64,000 nucleotides of DNA from Caldilineaceae bacterium (GTDB lineage: Bacteria > Chloroflexota > Anaerolineae > Caldilineales > Caldilineaceae). Every line of letters begins with the position of its first letter. The first letter of the stretch is position 1. The stretch spans positions 868,001 to 932,000 of the forward strand of contig JADLDO010000028.1 in the NCBI GenBank assembly GCA_020846635.1. Direction: 5' to 3'. A model generated the notes under the pieces. It saw only the letters and a program-made list of their open reading frames with translations. It searched no databases and had not been told where the DNA came from. The position numbers were made by a program, and so were the translations under genes. Below, piece after piece: positions 16,111 to 25,467 of the stretch.

Positions 16111-17763
16111 CTAACGCGCCCAACTGACAGCCTGTTCGCCGCCAAAGGTATAGGTGATCTCCAGATCGATAGGCAGTGGGCGGGGGTTCGAGCCATCCGC
16201 CTCCATCACCCACACCCGCCATGAACCCGCCTCACCGTTCGCTGTGCGGTTGCTCAGGAAAACAATGTGCTGCCCATCGGGACTCCACGCCGGCGCGACA
16301 TTGCTCGGTATTTCATCGACCACGGTCGTTGCCGGACGTGTCAGGGCGCTCTTGCCGCTGCCGTCAGGGTTCACCGCAAAGAGCTCCCAATGGCTCGCCT
16401 CCTTACCCATGTAGACAATGCGCCCACCCTGCGGCTGCCAATCCGGGTCATTGTAATAGGGCTTGAGGTAGTCAAAGATGACCAAGTGGTTTTCGGCGTC
16501 GGGCGTATCCGCTGTAATTTGCAGACCCGCATCGGACTGGTAGACAATGCCCGCCTCATTCCAGTCTGCTGCACGCGCGCTGGTTAAGCTGGCGATGTCC
16601 CGGTAGTTGCTGCCGTTGGAATCCACGCGTGCCAGATTGTACCAATAGCGGGTAGTAGGTTCAGCCCCAGGGATCGTCATTTCCCGACCATCGGGACTGC
16701 TGGGTAGCGTGATACAGGATGGCCCCAGTTTATAACAATGATAGGCGTCATCGCTGCGCGTAAAGAGAATCCATTGACCGCCAGGGTTCCATTTAGGCGA
16801 CGAAAGGCGGGCACGTCCAGAGAAGATCAGCCGCTCGTTGCTGCCATCAATATCAACCAGGTAAATCCCGTTCTCGCCCCCATCGCGCACAAAGGTGACG
16901 GTCTGCCCATCGGGGCTGAGCGCCGGGTCAAAGCCATTGCGCAAAGGCCAAAGTGCGCCGCTATCCAATGCATAGCCATAGAGCATCCCGCCGGGGCTGC
17001 TCTGGATCACCAGGGTGCCGCTGAGATCAGAGATCGCGGCACTGGATGGCGCGGCGCTCTGGGTCGCTGCCGTAGGAGTAGGATCTGCGGGATCGGCTGA
17101 TGGTGGGGGAGAGCTTGCCGTTACAGTGGGCAGGAGGGTCACATCTCCCGCGATTGTCATGTAAGCTGCCGAAACCCAGCCTGTCTCCCCGCTACCGCGG
17201 TCAATCTGGAGCCATGCCCCATCGGATGAACGCCCGACCACAGGATAACTCTCCCCTGGCAGCGCTGTGGCGACAACTACATAGGTCGTGCCGGGGCCAT
17301 TACGCACGTTGAGCCGGTCGTCGTCGCTTGTCACTGTGCCTGTGACAGTTGCGGCACTCGCCGGGACCGGCGTAGCTTCCGGTTCTTCTATTTCAACAGC
17401 AGGTGTGCCATCAGTGGGCACTGCCTCTGTAGCGACAGGCAGCAACTCGATGCCTACGGCGATCACCTGCTCGACACGGAGCCAACCGCTGCTGCCACCG
17501 GCTGTCTGTCCCACCACCCATTGTGTATCTTCTGTGCGCCCGCTGGCAGTAAAGACTGTGCTGGTGGGCAAGGTCGCCAGCACCTCGCCATCCGGTACGC
17601 TGTAAAGCTGCGCGCCACCCGGACGAACAACCACAGGCCCGCTGATAGGCGTCGCTGCCCGCGCCACGATTCCAGGAGTAAGCAACATAAGGATGGATAG
17701 ACCAGCGATGAACGGAGATGCAAATCCGCGTATTCGCGCATCTGTAAATAGTTTATACAACAT
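16111..17763 (-). CDS. Secreted protein with two SH3 domains and a TolB-like propeller
   Basis: This is an exported protein of about 550 residues. The chosen ATG (17763) gives a clean signal peptide ending at VARA; an ATG at 17796 is an alternative. Two bacterial SH3-type domains follow (about 40-105 and 135-210), the second with RLNVRNGPGTTY and GWVSAAYM. After a Thr/Ser/Pro-rich linker comes a TolB-like beta-propeller with PD40 blades (LSPDGQTVTFVRDG, WNPGGQWILFTRSDD, WSPDGQHIVFLSNR). SH3 domains of this type usually bind cell wall, so a wall-associated scaffold is likely. It sits downstream of the efflux genes on the same strand. Confidence 0.83.
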   Translation of the reverse strand: MLYKLFTDARIRGFASPFIAGLSILMLLTPGIVARAATPISGPVVVRPGGAQLYSVPDGEVLATLPTSTVFTASGRTEDTQWVVGQTAGGSSGWLRVEQVIAVGIELLPVATEAVPTDGTPAVEIEEPEATPVPASAATVTGTVTSDDDRLNVRNGPGTTYVVVATALPGESYPVVGRSSDGAWLQIDRGSGETGWVSAAYMTIAGDVTLLPTVTASSPPPSADPADPTPTAATQSAAPSSAAISDLSGTLVIQSSPGGMLYGYALDSGALWPLRNGFDPALSPDGQTVTFVRDGGENGIYLVDIDGSNERLIFSGRARLSSPKWNPGGQWILFTRSDDAYHCYKLGPSCITLPSSPDGREMTIPGAEPTTRYWYNLARVDSNGSNYRDIASLTSARAADWNEAGIVYQSDAGLQITADTPDAENHLVIFDYLKPYYNDPDWQPQGGRIVYMGKEASHWELFAVNPDGSGKSALTRPATTVVDEIPSNVAPAWSPDGQHIVFLSNRTANGEAGSWRVWVMEADGSNPRPLPIDLEITYTFGGEQAVSWAR

Positions 17764-17874
17764 AATTGTTCTCACTACATCAGTTAAAGCATCCATGTTG
17801 CCACCGAGCCAATAAGTCGGAATGACAGACTTACTGAACGCCTCGCAGCGGAATGTCATCGGTAGCGACTTGCG

Positions 17875-19560
17875 TTAATTATCAGGCCGCCCAAACCGCG
17901 CGCCGCCCGCTGGTCTTTCACCACCCCCCGCGCCTGGGCCAAAGGGCAGCCCGCTGTCTTCACCTACCAATGAAGTCACGGAACCCACCGCCGCGTCTCC
18001 CTCCTGGAGTTCAGGCGATTCGACCACCACCCATTCCCCCTGGATTGAGCCAGTGGTGACGGGAACGGTGAGCGTTGCGCCATTGCGAACAACAGCAACC
18101 TGGGCCCGCCCATCCACTTCCTTCACTGCGTTGCGTGGAACCAGCCATCCCGACACCGTTTCGGGATTTTGCAGCGTGGCAACCGCGGTCATCCCCGCAC
18201 GTACCCCGCGCAGATTCGCATCGTTTAACTGGATCGTCACCGGATAATTGACCACACTCTGATCCGGGTCGCTGGCAGGGGCCATCTGCGTGACAACGCC
18301 CTCAAAGCTCTGCCCCGGCAGCGCATCCAGCGTGATCGCGGCGGGCTGGCCCATCTGCACTTGCTCAACATCTACCTCAGCCACATTGACCGTCAATTGT
18401 AGCTGGCTGACATCCGCCAATGTCACCGCAACAGTGCCCGACGAGACTTGCTGGCCGCGCGTGAGCGCAAGCGACAGAACGGAACCCGCCACCGGCGCAC
18501 GAATTTCAGTATGCGCCAGGTCGGCAACCGCATTGTTCAGATCAAGCTGCGCCTGGGCCAACTGTACGCGCGCTGTCTCCAACGCCGCTGTATCTCCCCC
18601 CGCCTGGAGCAGCTTCAAACTAGACTCGGCACTGGCAACTTGCGATTCCGCCTCGGCAATCTCGGCCGCGTTGGGCTGGGCCAGCAGCGTATCCAACTGC
18701 TCCTGTGCGTTCTGGACATCACTCAACGCCGACTGCAATTCGGCTGCTGTGGCGGGCGCAGTCGCCTGCTCATAGGCCGCCAGCGCATCCTCATAGTCAA
18801 GTGTGGCGGATTGCAGTTCGGCGGCTTGGCTGGTCATCCCCGCATCGTTGCGCCATGCAATCGCGTCATAGTTCGTCTGTGCCTCTGCCACTGCCACCTC
18901 AGCTTTGCGCATGGCTGTGGCAAGCTGCGTCAACTCCGGCTGCGTCGGGCCTGTCTGTAGCTCTTGGTAGGAAGCCTGGGCCGCTGCTAGGGAGGCTTGC
19001 GCCGCCGCAATCTCCGGCGCGCTCGCCCCGGCCTTGACATCGGCCAATTTCTCTTGGGCCGCGCGCAAACTGGCCTCCGCTGCCGCGATGTCCAGCGCGT
19101 CCCCTCCATCCAACTGATTATCATAATCAGCCTGGGCGGCTGTCATGCTCAGCAGCGCCTGTTCGACGGCTCGTTCGGCCTCGGTCGAATCCAGCACCGC
19201 CAGCAGATCACCCGCCTCGACCTGATCGCCTACCTTCACCGGCAGTTTGGCGACAATCCCACCCACCTGGACGACCACTTGTTGTTCGGCGACCAACTCC
19301 AAATTGCCTGCCGCGCTGACCACGCCAACCGCCGCAGCCGCCGAGCGTATCGGCACAGTGGAGACAGCGCCCTCTTGCGCCACCACCGCGCCCGCCTGGC
19401 CCGTTCGCGTCGCCGCCACATCCCCCGTCGCGCCAACGCCGACAAGTGCGTCGAGCCAGCCCGACTGCGCCACGAAATAGCCCAGGCCGAACAGGAAAAG
19501 CACCCCAAGCACCATCCCCACCCAGCGCAACAGACGTCGAAAAAATGGTCGTTTCTGCAT
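17875..19560 (-). CDS. HlyD/MacA-like periplasmic adaptor subunit
   Basis: This 561-residue adaptor (membrane fusion protein) belongs to an ABC efflux system. It has one N-terminal membrane anchor (MVLGVLFLFGLGYFVAQSGW), a lipoyl-type half motif (GGIVAKLPVKVGDQVEAGDLLAVLDS), a long Ala/Gln-rich coiled-coil region of about 230 residues, then the second lipoyl half (TEIRAPVAGSVLSLALTRGQ) and beta-barrel domains. The C-terminus is Gly/Arg rich. The coiled coil is unusually long, with repeated AEAxxxxAxAxL heptads. ATG 19560 has GAGGCG upstream, better than a GTG four codons earlier. It follows the permease gene by 59 bases. Confidence 0.9.
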   Translation of the reverse strand: MQKRPFFRRLLRWVGMVLGVLFLFGLGYFVAQSGWLDALVGVGATGDVAATRTGQAGAVVAQEGAVSTVPIRSAAAAVGVVSAAGNLELVAEQQVVVQVGGIVAKLPVKVGDQVEAGDLLAVLDSTEAERAVEQALLSMTAAQADYDNQLDGGDALDIAAAEASLRAAQEKLADVKAGASAPEIAAAQASLAAAQASYQELQTGPTQPELTQLATAMRKAEVAVAEAQTNYDAIAWRNDAGMTSQAAELQSATLDYEDALAAYEQATAPATAAELQSALSDVQNAQEQLDTLLAQPNAAEIAEAESQVASAESSLKLLQAGGDTAALETARVQLAQAQLDLNNAVADLAHTEIRAPVAGSVLSLALTRGQQVSSGTVAVTLADVSQLQLTVNVAEVDVEQVQMGQPAAITLDALPGQSFEGVVTQMAPASDPDQSVVNYPVTIQLNDANLRGVRAGMTAVATLQNPETVSGWLVPRNAVKEVDGRAQVAVVRNGATLTVPVTTGSIQGEWVVVESPELQEGDAAVGSVTSLVGEDSGLPFGPGAGGGERPAGGARFGRPDN

Positions 19561-19619
19561 ACTTCGCCTCACGAATAATCTCTTACAATCAATGATCTCA
19601 AAAACGTCAGAGTGACATG

Positions 19620-20861
19620 CTATTCATAGCGCAGCGCGTCAATGGGGTCCAGCCGCGTGGCACGCATGGCTGGATAAAGACCGAAGATCAGCCCACTGCC
19701 TGCGCTGACCGAGATCGCCAGAATGATCGCGCTCATCGGGATGACCAGCCGGAAGGTCGAGCCTGGTATTTGCGCCACGATCCCTGCCAGCCCATAACTC
19801 ACGCCAATCCCTATCAGCCCGCCGATGACTGTCAGCACCAACGCTTCGACCAGAAATTGAAAAAGAATGTCATTATCATGCGCGCCCAATGCTTTACGCA
19901 GCCCGATCTCTTTGGTGCGTTCAGTCACCGTGACCAACATGATATTCATAATGCCGATGCCACCGACCACAAGACTGACCGCGCCAATGCCTCCCAAGAG
20001 CAGCGTAATCGTGCCGGTGACGTTGGAGAGCGCCTCTAGCAAACTGGCTTGGCTGAAGATGTTGAAATCATTCTCTGCGTCGGCTTGCAGCCCATGACGC
20101 AGCCGCAAAGTCTGCTCAATCTGGAGCATCGCCGCATCCACACGCGTCTCACTGACTGCCGCGGCGCTGATGTTGGAGACTGTATACTCACCCCGATAGC
20201 GCGGCGCATTAAAGAGCCGCCCCTGTGCCACCCCAAGCGGAATAAATGCCTGGTCGTCGGGGCTGTTGAAACCCACGCCCCCCGCTTCAGCCAGCACACC
20301 GATCACCGTAAAGGGTTCGTTGTTGATACGAACCGCTTGGCCCACGGGATCGACTGGCCCAAAAAGGTCTTGGCTGACGTTCGCCCCCAACACCACCACC
20401 TGGTTCAGCGTCAATACATCCTCGTCGCGGAGAAACTGCCCCATGCCGGTTTTGAGATTACGGATGGATTGATAGGCCGATGTTGTGCCGACCACCTGGC
20501 TGCTCGTATTGGTACTGCCATTGACCAACTGTGCATTGCCGGTATAGCTGGCTGCAATCGTCGCCAAGTCGGGGTGAAAGCGCTTATCCGCCAACGCTTC
20601 GGCATCGCCTACGGTCAACGTGGACGCTGAACCCGTGGTACGTACCCCGCCCGTGGTCGTCGCACCGGGGCTAATGGTCAGCAGGTTGGTCCCCTGGCTG
20701 GCGATCTGCTCGGTGATCTGGGCAGAGGCCCCTTGCCCAATGCCGATCGTACTCAGCACCGCAGCCACACCGATCACAATGCCCAACATGGTGAGGGAGG
20801 AACGCATTTTGTGTGCGAAAATGCTGCTGAAAGCCACTGGAAAGTAGCGGAGTAATCTCAT
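19620..20861 (-). CDS. MacB-type ABC transporter permease (FtsX family)
   Basis: This 413-residue membrane subunit has the MacB/FtsX topology: one helix near residues 19-41 after the amphipathic start FSSIFAHKMRSSLTMLGI, a large extracytoplasmic domain (about 45-280), and three C-terminal helices. Its start overlaps the ATPase stop by ATGA (20861-20858), so the two are translationally coupled. With the ATPase and adaptor it forms a mechanotransmission-type efflux or lipoprotein/peptide export complex. The cargo is unknown. Confidence 0.92.
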   Translation of the reverse strand: MRLLRYFPVAFSSIFAHKMRSSLTMLGIVIGVAAVLSTIGIGQGASAQITEQIASQGTNLLTISPGATTTGGVRTTGSASTLTVGDAEALADKRFHPDLATIAASYTGNAQLVNGSTNTSSQVVGTTSAYQSIRNLKTGMGQFLRDEDVLTLNQVVVLGANVSQDLFGPVDPVGQAVRINNEPFTVIGVLAEAGGVGFNSPDDQAFIPLGVAQGRLFNAPRYRGEYTVSNISAAAVSETRVDAAMLQIEQTLRLRHGLQADAENDFNIFSQASLLEALSNVTGTITLLLGGIGAVSLVVGGIGIMNIMLVTVTERTKEIGLRKALGAHDNDILFQFLVEALVLTVIGGLIGIGVSYGLAGIVAQIPGSTFRLVIPMSAIILAISVSAGSGLIFGLYPAMRATRLDPIDALRYE

Positions 20862-21688
20862 GGCTGCCCTGCCTCGCTCCCAACACGTACGGCACTGGCT
20901 GCGGCGACCGAAGCGGTCAATACACCGGCTGGTTGTTCGCCCTGCTGCACAGGTCGATCCTCCACAATCTCGCCATCGCTGATGGTGATAATGCGTTCTG
21001 CCCGGTTTGCCACATTCAGATCGTGGGTGACAACAACCAATGTGAGCCCCTGCTGGTGCAGTTCCTCAAAAAGCTCCAATACCTCGGCCCCTGTCTTGCT
21101 GTCCAGCGCACCCGTAGGCTCATCTGCCAAGAGCAGGTGCGGATGGTTGACCAGCGCGCGCGCAATCGCCACGCGCTGCTGCTGCCCGCCGGAAAGCTCG
21201 TCGGGGCGATGGTGCGCACGATCGCGCAGCCCCACGCGCTCCAATGCCTCCAGCGCGCGCTTGCGCGACTCGCCACTCGAAACACCCGCATAAAAGAGAG
21301 GCAGTTCCACCTGTTGGCGGGCGGGCGTGCGCGCCAGCAAATTAAAGCGTTGAAAGATAAAGCCAATCTCGCGATTACGCAGATCGGCCAAGCGGTTCTT
21401 GCCCAGTTGGCTGACCTCGGTGCCGCGGATGCGATAGGTTCCGCTGGTGGGGCTGTCGAGCAGGCCAATCACATTCATCAACGTACTCTTGCCCGATCCG
21501 CTGGCCCCCACAATCGCCACATACTCCCCTGCCATTACCGTCAACGTGACCCCGCGCAAGGCGCGCACCTCCACCTCGCCCATCTGGTAGACTTTGGTCA
21601 CATTTTCAATTTCAATGATCGGCTCGCGTCTTGCCACTGGCGGAGAATCAGCCGTAACAGACGCGCCCACCTGCGCCCCATCATTCAT
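20858..21688 (-). CDS. MacB/LolD-type ABC transporter ATP-binding protein
   Basis: This 276-residue ATPase powers the permease encoded next. Walker A (GASGSGKST), Q-loop (GFIFQRFNLL), signature (LSGGQQQR), Walker B (LLLADEPTGALD) and H-loop (VVTHD) are intact. A 30-residue N-terminal and a 45-residue C-terminal extension flank the core. ATG 21688 is preceded by GTGAGGG and is favoured over a GTG seven codons earlier. It is the first gene of the ATPase-permease-adaptor set, with a 105-base gap to the glycosyltransferase gene upstream. Confidence 0.94.
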   Translation of the reverse strand: MNDGAQVGASVTADSPPVARREPIIEIENVTKVYQMGEVEVRALRGVTLTVMAGEYVAIVGASGSGKSTLMNVIGLLDSPTSGTYRIRGTEVSQLGKNRLADLRNREIGFIFQRFNLLARTPARQQVELPLFYAGVSSGESRKRALEALERVGLRDRAHHRPDELSGGQQQRVAIARALVNHPHLLLADEPTGALDSKTGAEVLELFEELHQQGLTLVVVTHDLNVANRAERIITISDGEIVEDRPVQQGEQPAGVLTASVAAASAVRVGSEAGQP

Positions 21689-21793
21689 AAAACCCTCACT
21701 TGCCGGCACAGCGAATCTGTACCGGCTACAAGCTAGTATAAACCGCGTATATCAAGAAATTATGAAGATTAGATTGAGAAGCTATGAAGAAAT

Positions 21794-22990
21794 TTATCCC
21801 GCGCGCCGCACTTGATCCCAGCGCACATCCTGGCGACCCCGCAGATAGCGCGCCAGCCCGGCAAAAACCGCTAGGTTCATCAGCGTGAAATAGAAGGGAA
21901 CAAAGAGGAATTTCCAGCGGATATGGCGCGTCTCCAAACGCCAGCCCAACCAGGCCGCTCCATAAAAGAGCGCCTGTGCCGCCATCAACAATGCATAGAT
22001 GCCCCCGCGCCGCCATGCCAGCCACGCGTTGACCGGCAGCAGCAGCACCAACGCCAGCGGTGTCACCGTCCAACGCAGCACCCGGTGTGAGATATACTGC
22101 CAGGAGAGCAGCCCATAGCGCCAGGGGTTGAGCAGCGGTGCAAGGCGGACAATGGCCTGGATACCCCCTGCGGCGTTGCGCCGTTTGCGCTTCCACTCTT
22201 CCCCAATCGAGGCCGAAGCGTGTTCAAGCGCATAGGCATCCGGCTCATAAACCAACCTCATGCCGCGCATGGCAATGCGAAAGGAGAGGGCAAAATCATC
22301 GAGAAGCGTGTCGTTTGGCAAAAAGATAAAAGAGTCGGAACGCACCGCAAACAACTCGCCCGCCGCACCCATAACATTGCCCACCGTCGATTCCCAACGC
22401 TTGACGGTGGACTCATAGCGCCAGTAGAGGCTCTCGCCGCTGCTCGAAGCCTGGTCTGCGGAGGCCGCATAGACCCGTTTCTCCCCTGCGACACAGCCCA
22501 CCGCAGGGTCGGCAAAGTGGCGCACGATCCGCTCTATCGCTGCTGGATTGAGTTCTGTATTGGCATCGGTAAAGACCGTAACGGGCGTGGGCGCGTTCTC
22601 CAGCACAAAATGCATGGCGCGATTGACCGCCGCGAGTTTGCCCGAACGAAGCGGCGTATGGAGAACCGTCACATCAGGATAAGCCGCCAGGAGTTCGGGT
22701 GAGCCATCGTCAGAGCCGTCGGTGACAAAGAGAATATGCAGCCGGTCAGGGGGATAGCATAGGGCGCGGCAGTTGGCGATCTTGCGCTCAAGCACCGCGC
22801 GCTCGTTATAGGCCGCAATGATCAGCGTGACCAGCGGTTGGTAGGCATCGGCAGGTGCGTCATCTGCGGAACCATTGGAGGACACGGCAGGAGTATGGGG
22901 GCGCAGACGGGCCAACAGCCCCATGATGGCGGCATAGCCCACATAGGTATAAGCAACCAGCCCCAACGCCAACCAAAAGAATAACCGCAT
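21794..22990 (-). CDS. Membrane glycosyltransferase, family 2
   Basis: This 398-residue GT2 enzyme has an N-terminal membrane helix, the GT-A catalytic domain and three or four C-terminal helices. Visible motifs are LIIAAYNERAVL, VTDGSDDGS, VFTDANTELNP (the DxD-like site) and the acceptor-side LLDDFALSFRIAMRG. This is the processive/ICA-like group used for surface polysaccharides. ATG 22990 follows AAGGGG; the frame is open 16 codons upstream but lacks support. The adjacent O-antigen-ligase-like gene upstream suggests exopolysaccharide assembly. Confidence 0.9.
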   Translation of the reverse strand: MRLFFWLALGLVAYTYVGYAAIMGLLARLRPHTPAVSSNGSADDAPADAYQPLVTLIIAAYNERAVLERKIANCRALCYPPDRLHILFVTDGSDDGSPELLAAYPDVTVLHTPLRSGKLAAVNRAMHFVLENAPTPVTVFTDANTELNPAAIERIVRHFADPAVGCVAGEKRVYAASADQASSSGESLYWRYESTVKRWESTVGNVMGAAGELFAVRSDSFIFLPNDTLLDDFALSFRIAMRGMRLVYEPDAYALEHASASIGEEWKRKRRNAAGGIQAIVRLAPLLNPWRYGLLSWQYISHRVLRWTVTPLALVLLLPVNAWLAWRRGGIYALLMAAQALFYGAAWLGWRLETRHIRWKFLFVPFYFTLMNLAVFAGLARYLRGRQDVRWDQVRRAG

Positions 22991-23042
22991 CGTCCCCTTC
23001 TTTCTACCCCCTCTGCATGATTGAACGTCTACTCGCAACCCG

Positions 23043-24461
23043 TCATTCCGACGCAGGAGGAATCCCCTCTCCGCTGTACGACGGCAGCAGCGTATTCGCC
23101 GCCGCGAAGATCAGTGCCATCCACCACCACCAGACAAAGTTGGGCTTCGAACCCATCGCCACCACATCAAAGAGGCTGTAAAACGTTTGCCCGACCAGGC
23201 AGCCCATCCAGCCAATGGCGAGGACGCGCGGCGTCAGATAGGGGAGTTGTGACCAAATGGGCCGCTGCGTGGGCAAATGGGCGAGGCGCGCCAACTGTAC
23301 CACGGCTGCCCCATAGAGCAGCAAGATCGCCACTAGACCCGGCACGCCAAAATCCAGCCCCGTCTGTAAGAAGAAGTTGTGGGCATGAGCCAGGTCATAG
23401 GTGGGCGAGACGCCCGGCAAGGGATAGAGCAGATAGACCAATACGCGGAAAGTCCCCAACCCCATCCCCGTAAAAAAGAAGTCTTGCAGCGCGGCAGTGG
23501 CGGCTCCCCAGACCAGTGTGCGGAAATTCTGTACGGTGACGACCCCGCCCAGCGCATCGACTCCAGGCGCATCGCTGATCAGACCCAACAGCCCAGGCGG
23601 CAGGTAGAAGATCACTGTCGCCCCCACCACAGCCAGAGCCGCCAGCGCATACCAACCCCAGCGGCGCATGAGCAGCAGCATGGCGATGACCCCAATCATC
23701 AGCCCCAATAGCCCCCCGCGCGATTGGGTCAGCAGCATCGTCGCGCCCATCCAGATCGTACACAGGAGCAGCAGCCACCAGCGCCAGCCCCGCCATCTCA
23801 GCCCGACTACGCATAATGCCATCAGCAGGGGCAGCACATAGAGCAGCACGCCAGCCACCTGGTTGGTGCTGAAACCCGCTTCAGCCCCCGAAAAAAGACC
23901 GAGCAGCGGGCGCGGGATAGCATCCTGGATGTCGCCAATCCCCGGCAATTTGGCGCGCGCCTCCATGCCAAAGGGAGCCAGCAGGGCGATGGCCTGCACC
24001 GCCGCAATCCAGCCGGTGAACGCCCAACCGAGGCCGCGCCGCTGGTAGCTGGCGTGTGCGAGGACGCTCCAGAAAAGGCTAAAGTTCCAAACGAGAATCA
24101 ATGCGCGCGGCCAGGCATATTGCTCGCGTAGAGGGGGCGGCGCGGCCCAGATGGCGACGGGGAGCATCACCAAAAACCAAAACCAAAGCGCCCACGCCAT
24201 TGGTATCGCTGCCGCCCATCGTCCCAGCGTCCAGCGGCGCAGCGGCCACAGCAGCGCCAGCAGCACCAACGCCGCGGGCACAATCCAGCCCGTTTCACAA
24301 GAGCAAAGGTCTGCCACTTGCGCCCGAACACGGTCGGGGAAATAGAGCAGCGGAGCCGCCAGCGCGAGCAGAGCGAACTCCAGAAAGGGGGGCCAAAAGC
24401 GTTCGACGGAGGTTTGCCCACGCAGGGGCCGGTCAGTTGGATAGTGAACGGTTTGCGACAT
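23043..24461 (-). CDS. O-antigen ligase/Wzy-like polysaccharide polymerase
   Basis: This integral membrane protein of 472 residues has about ten to twelve helices. It contains the Wzy_C/O-antigen ligase signature loop with the conserved HAHNFFLQTGLDFGVPG segment and an earlier LLTQSRGGLLGL motif, both typical of the family. In organisms without lipopolysaccharide these proteins polymerise or ligate exopolysaccharide or glycosylate proteins. The start at ATG 24461 is probable, not certain. It precedes the glycosyltransferase by 52 bases. Confidence 0.88.
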   Translation of the reverse strand: MSQTVHYPTDRPLRGQTSVERFWPPFLEFALLALAAPLLYFPDRVRAQVADLCSCETGWIVPAALVLLALLWPLRRWTLGRWAAAIPMAWALWFWFLVMLPVAIWAAPPPLREQYAWPRALILVWNFSLFWSVLAHASYQRRGLGWAFTGWIAAVQAIALLAPFGMEARAKLPGIGDIQDAIPRPLLGLFSGAEAGFSTNQVAGVLLYVLPLLMALCVVGLRWRGWRWWLLLLCTIWMGATMLLTQSRGGLLGLMIGVIAMLLLMRRWGWYALAALAVVGATVIFYLPPGLLGLISDAPGVDALGGVVTVQNFRTLVWGAATAALQDFFFTGMGLGTFRVLVYLLYPLPGVSPTYDLAHAHNFFLQTGLDFGVPGLVAILLLYGAAVVQLARLAHLPTQRPIWSQLPYLTPRVLAIGWMGCLVGQTFYSLFDVVAMGSKPNFVWWWWMALIFAAANTLLPSYSGEGIPPASE

Positions 24462-24642
24462 AGCACAGGCGCAGGCGGAAATGGAACTTCGACGCGCAAC
24501 AGGCCGGCGACACTGGACAACTCGCCAGCGCCGCCGGCCTGTCTCGACATTCGAGTGTAGCACACGCCCTCTTGTTTGGGGAATTTAGTCTTCTCGTCCC
24601 TCACCAAAGACAAGCCGTCCTGATGGCCCTATGACGGTGGGC

Positions 24643-25467
24643 CTACCCCTTGAGCGAGCCGGCCAGCAGCCCGCGCATAAAGAGTTTGCCCAGGGCTAAA
24701 TAGACGATAATGGTAGGCGCAGCGGCAATCAACGCCGCGGCCATCTGCACATTCCATTCCACCGACCAACTCCCCGCAATGTTCTGCACTGCCACATTGA
24801 CCGGGGCTAGACGAGGGTTGCTCAACACCACCAGCCCAATCAAGAAATCGTTCCAGATCGAGGTGAATTGCCAAAGCATAACGACGGCAAAGGCAGGCAT
24901 GGAGATAGGTAACAAGATATAGCGATAGATGCCAAAGAAGCCGCACCCATCCATCTTGGCTGCGTCAAGCAATTCACCGGGGATGCCCGCAAAATAGGAG
25001 CGGAAAAGCAGCGCCGTGATGGGGATGCCAAAGATGCAATGTACCATGATCAGCCCGATGACCGTTGCATACAACCCCACCGCTTGCAGCGTCAGTACCA
25101 GGGGAATGAGGATGCCCTGATAGGGCAGGAACATCCCCACCAGAAAGAGAATAAAGAGGGTATCTGCACCCGGAAAACGCCACTTGGCGAAGATATAGCC
25201 ATTCATCGAGCCAATTAGCGATGAGATCACCGCCGCGGGGACTGTGATGATAATACTGTTCCAGAAGTTTGGCGCTACTGCCGTCCACGCCTGAACAAAT
25301 CCGCCGAAGTGGATACTCTGGGGAAATTCCCACATGCGCGTGACGTTCACATCCTCAAAGGCTTTGAGGCCGGTGATGAGCATCACATAGAAAGGCATGA
25401 GAAAATAGGCAGCAAAGGCGATCAGCACCAAGTAGATTGCGCCGCGTGACCATAAGCGCTGTATCAT
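24643..25467 (-). CDS. Sugar ABC transporter permease (MalG-type)
   Basis: This 274-residue permease is the last gene of the second sugar transporter operon. Six helices are apparent, the first at AIYLVLIAFAAYFLMPFYVM. The EAA loop reads DAAKMDGCGFFGIYRYILLP. Its ATG overlaps the stop of the preceding permease (ATGA at 25467-25464), which indicates translational coupling and equal stoichiometry. No ATPase gene follows. Confidence 0.93.
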   Translation of the reverse strand: MIQRLWSRGAIYLVLIAFAAYFLMPFYVMLITGLKAFEDVNVTRMWEFPQSIHFGGFVQAWTAVAPNFWNSIIITVPAAVISSLIGSMNGYIFAKWRFPGADTLFILFLVGMFLPYQGILIPLVLTLQAVGLYATVIGLIMVHCIFGIPITALLFRSYFAGIPGELLDAAKMDGCGFFGIYRYILLPISMPAFAVVMLWQFTSIWNDFLIGLVVLSNPRLAPVNVAVQNIAGSWSVEWNVQMAAALIAAAPTIIVYLALGKLFMRGLLAGSLKG

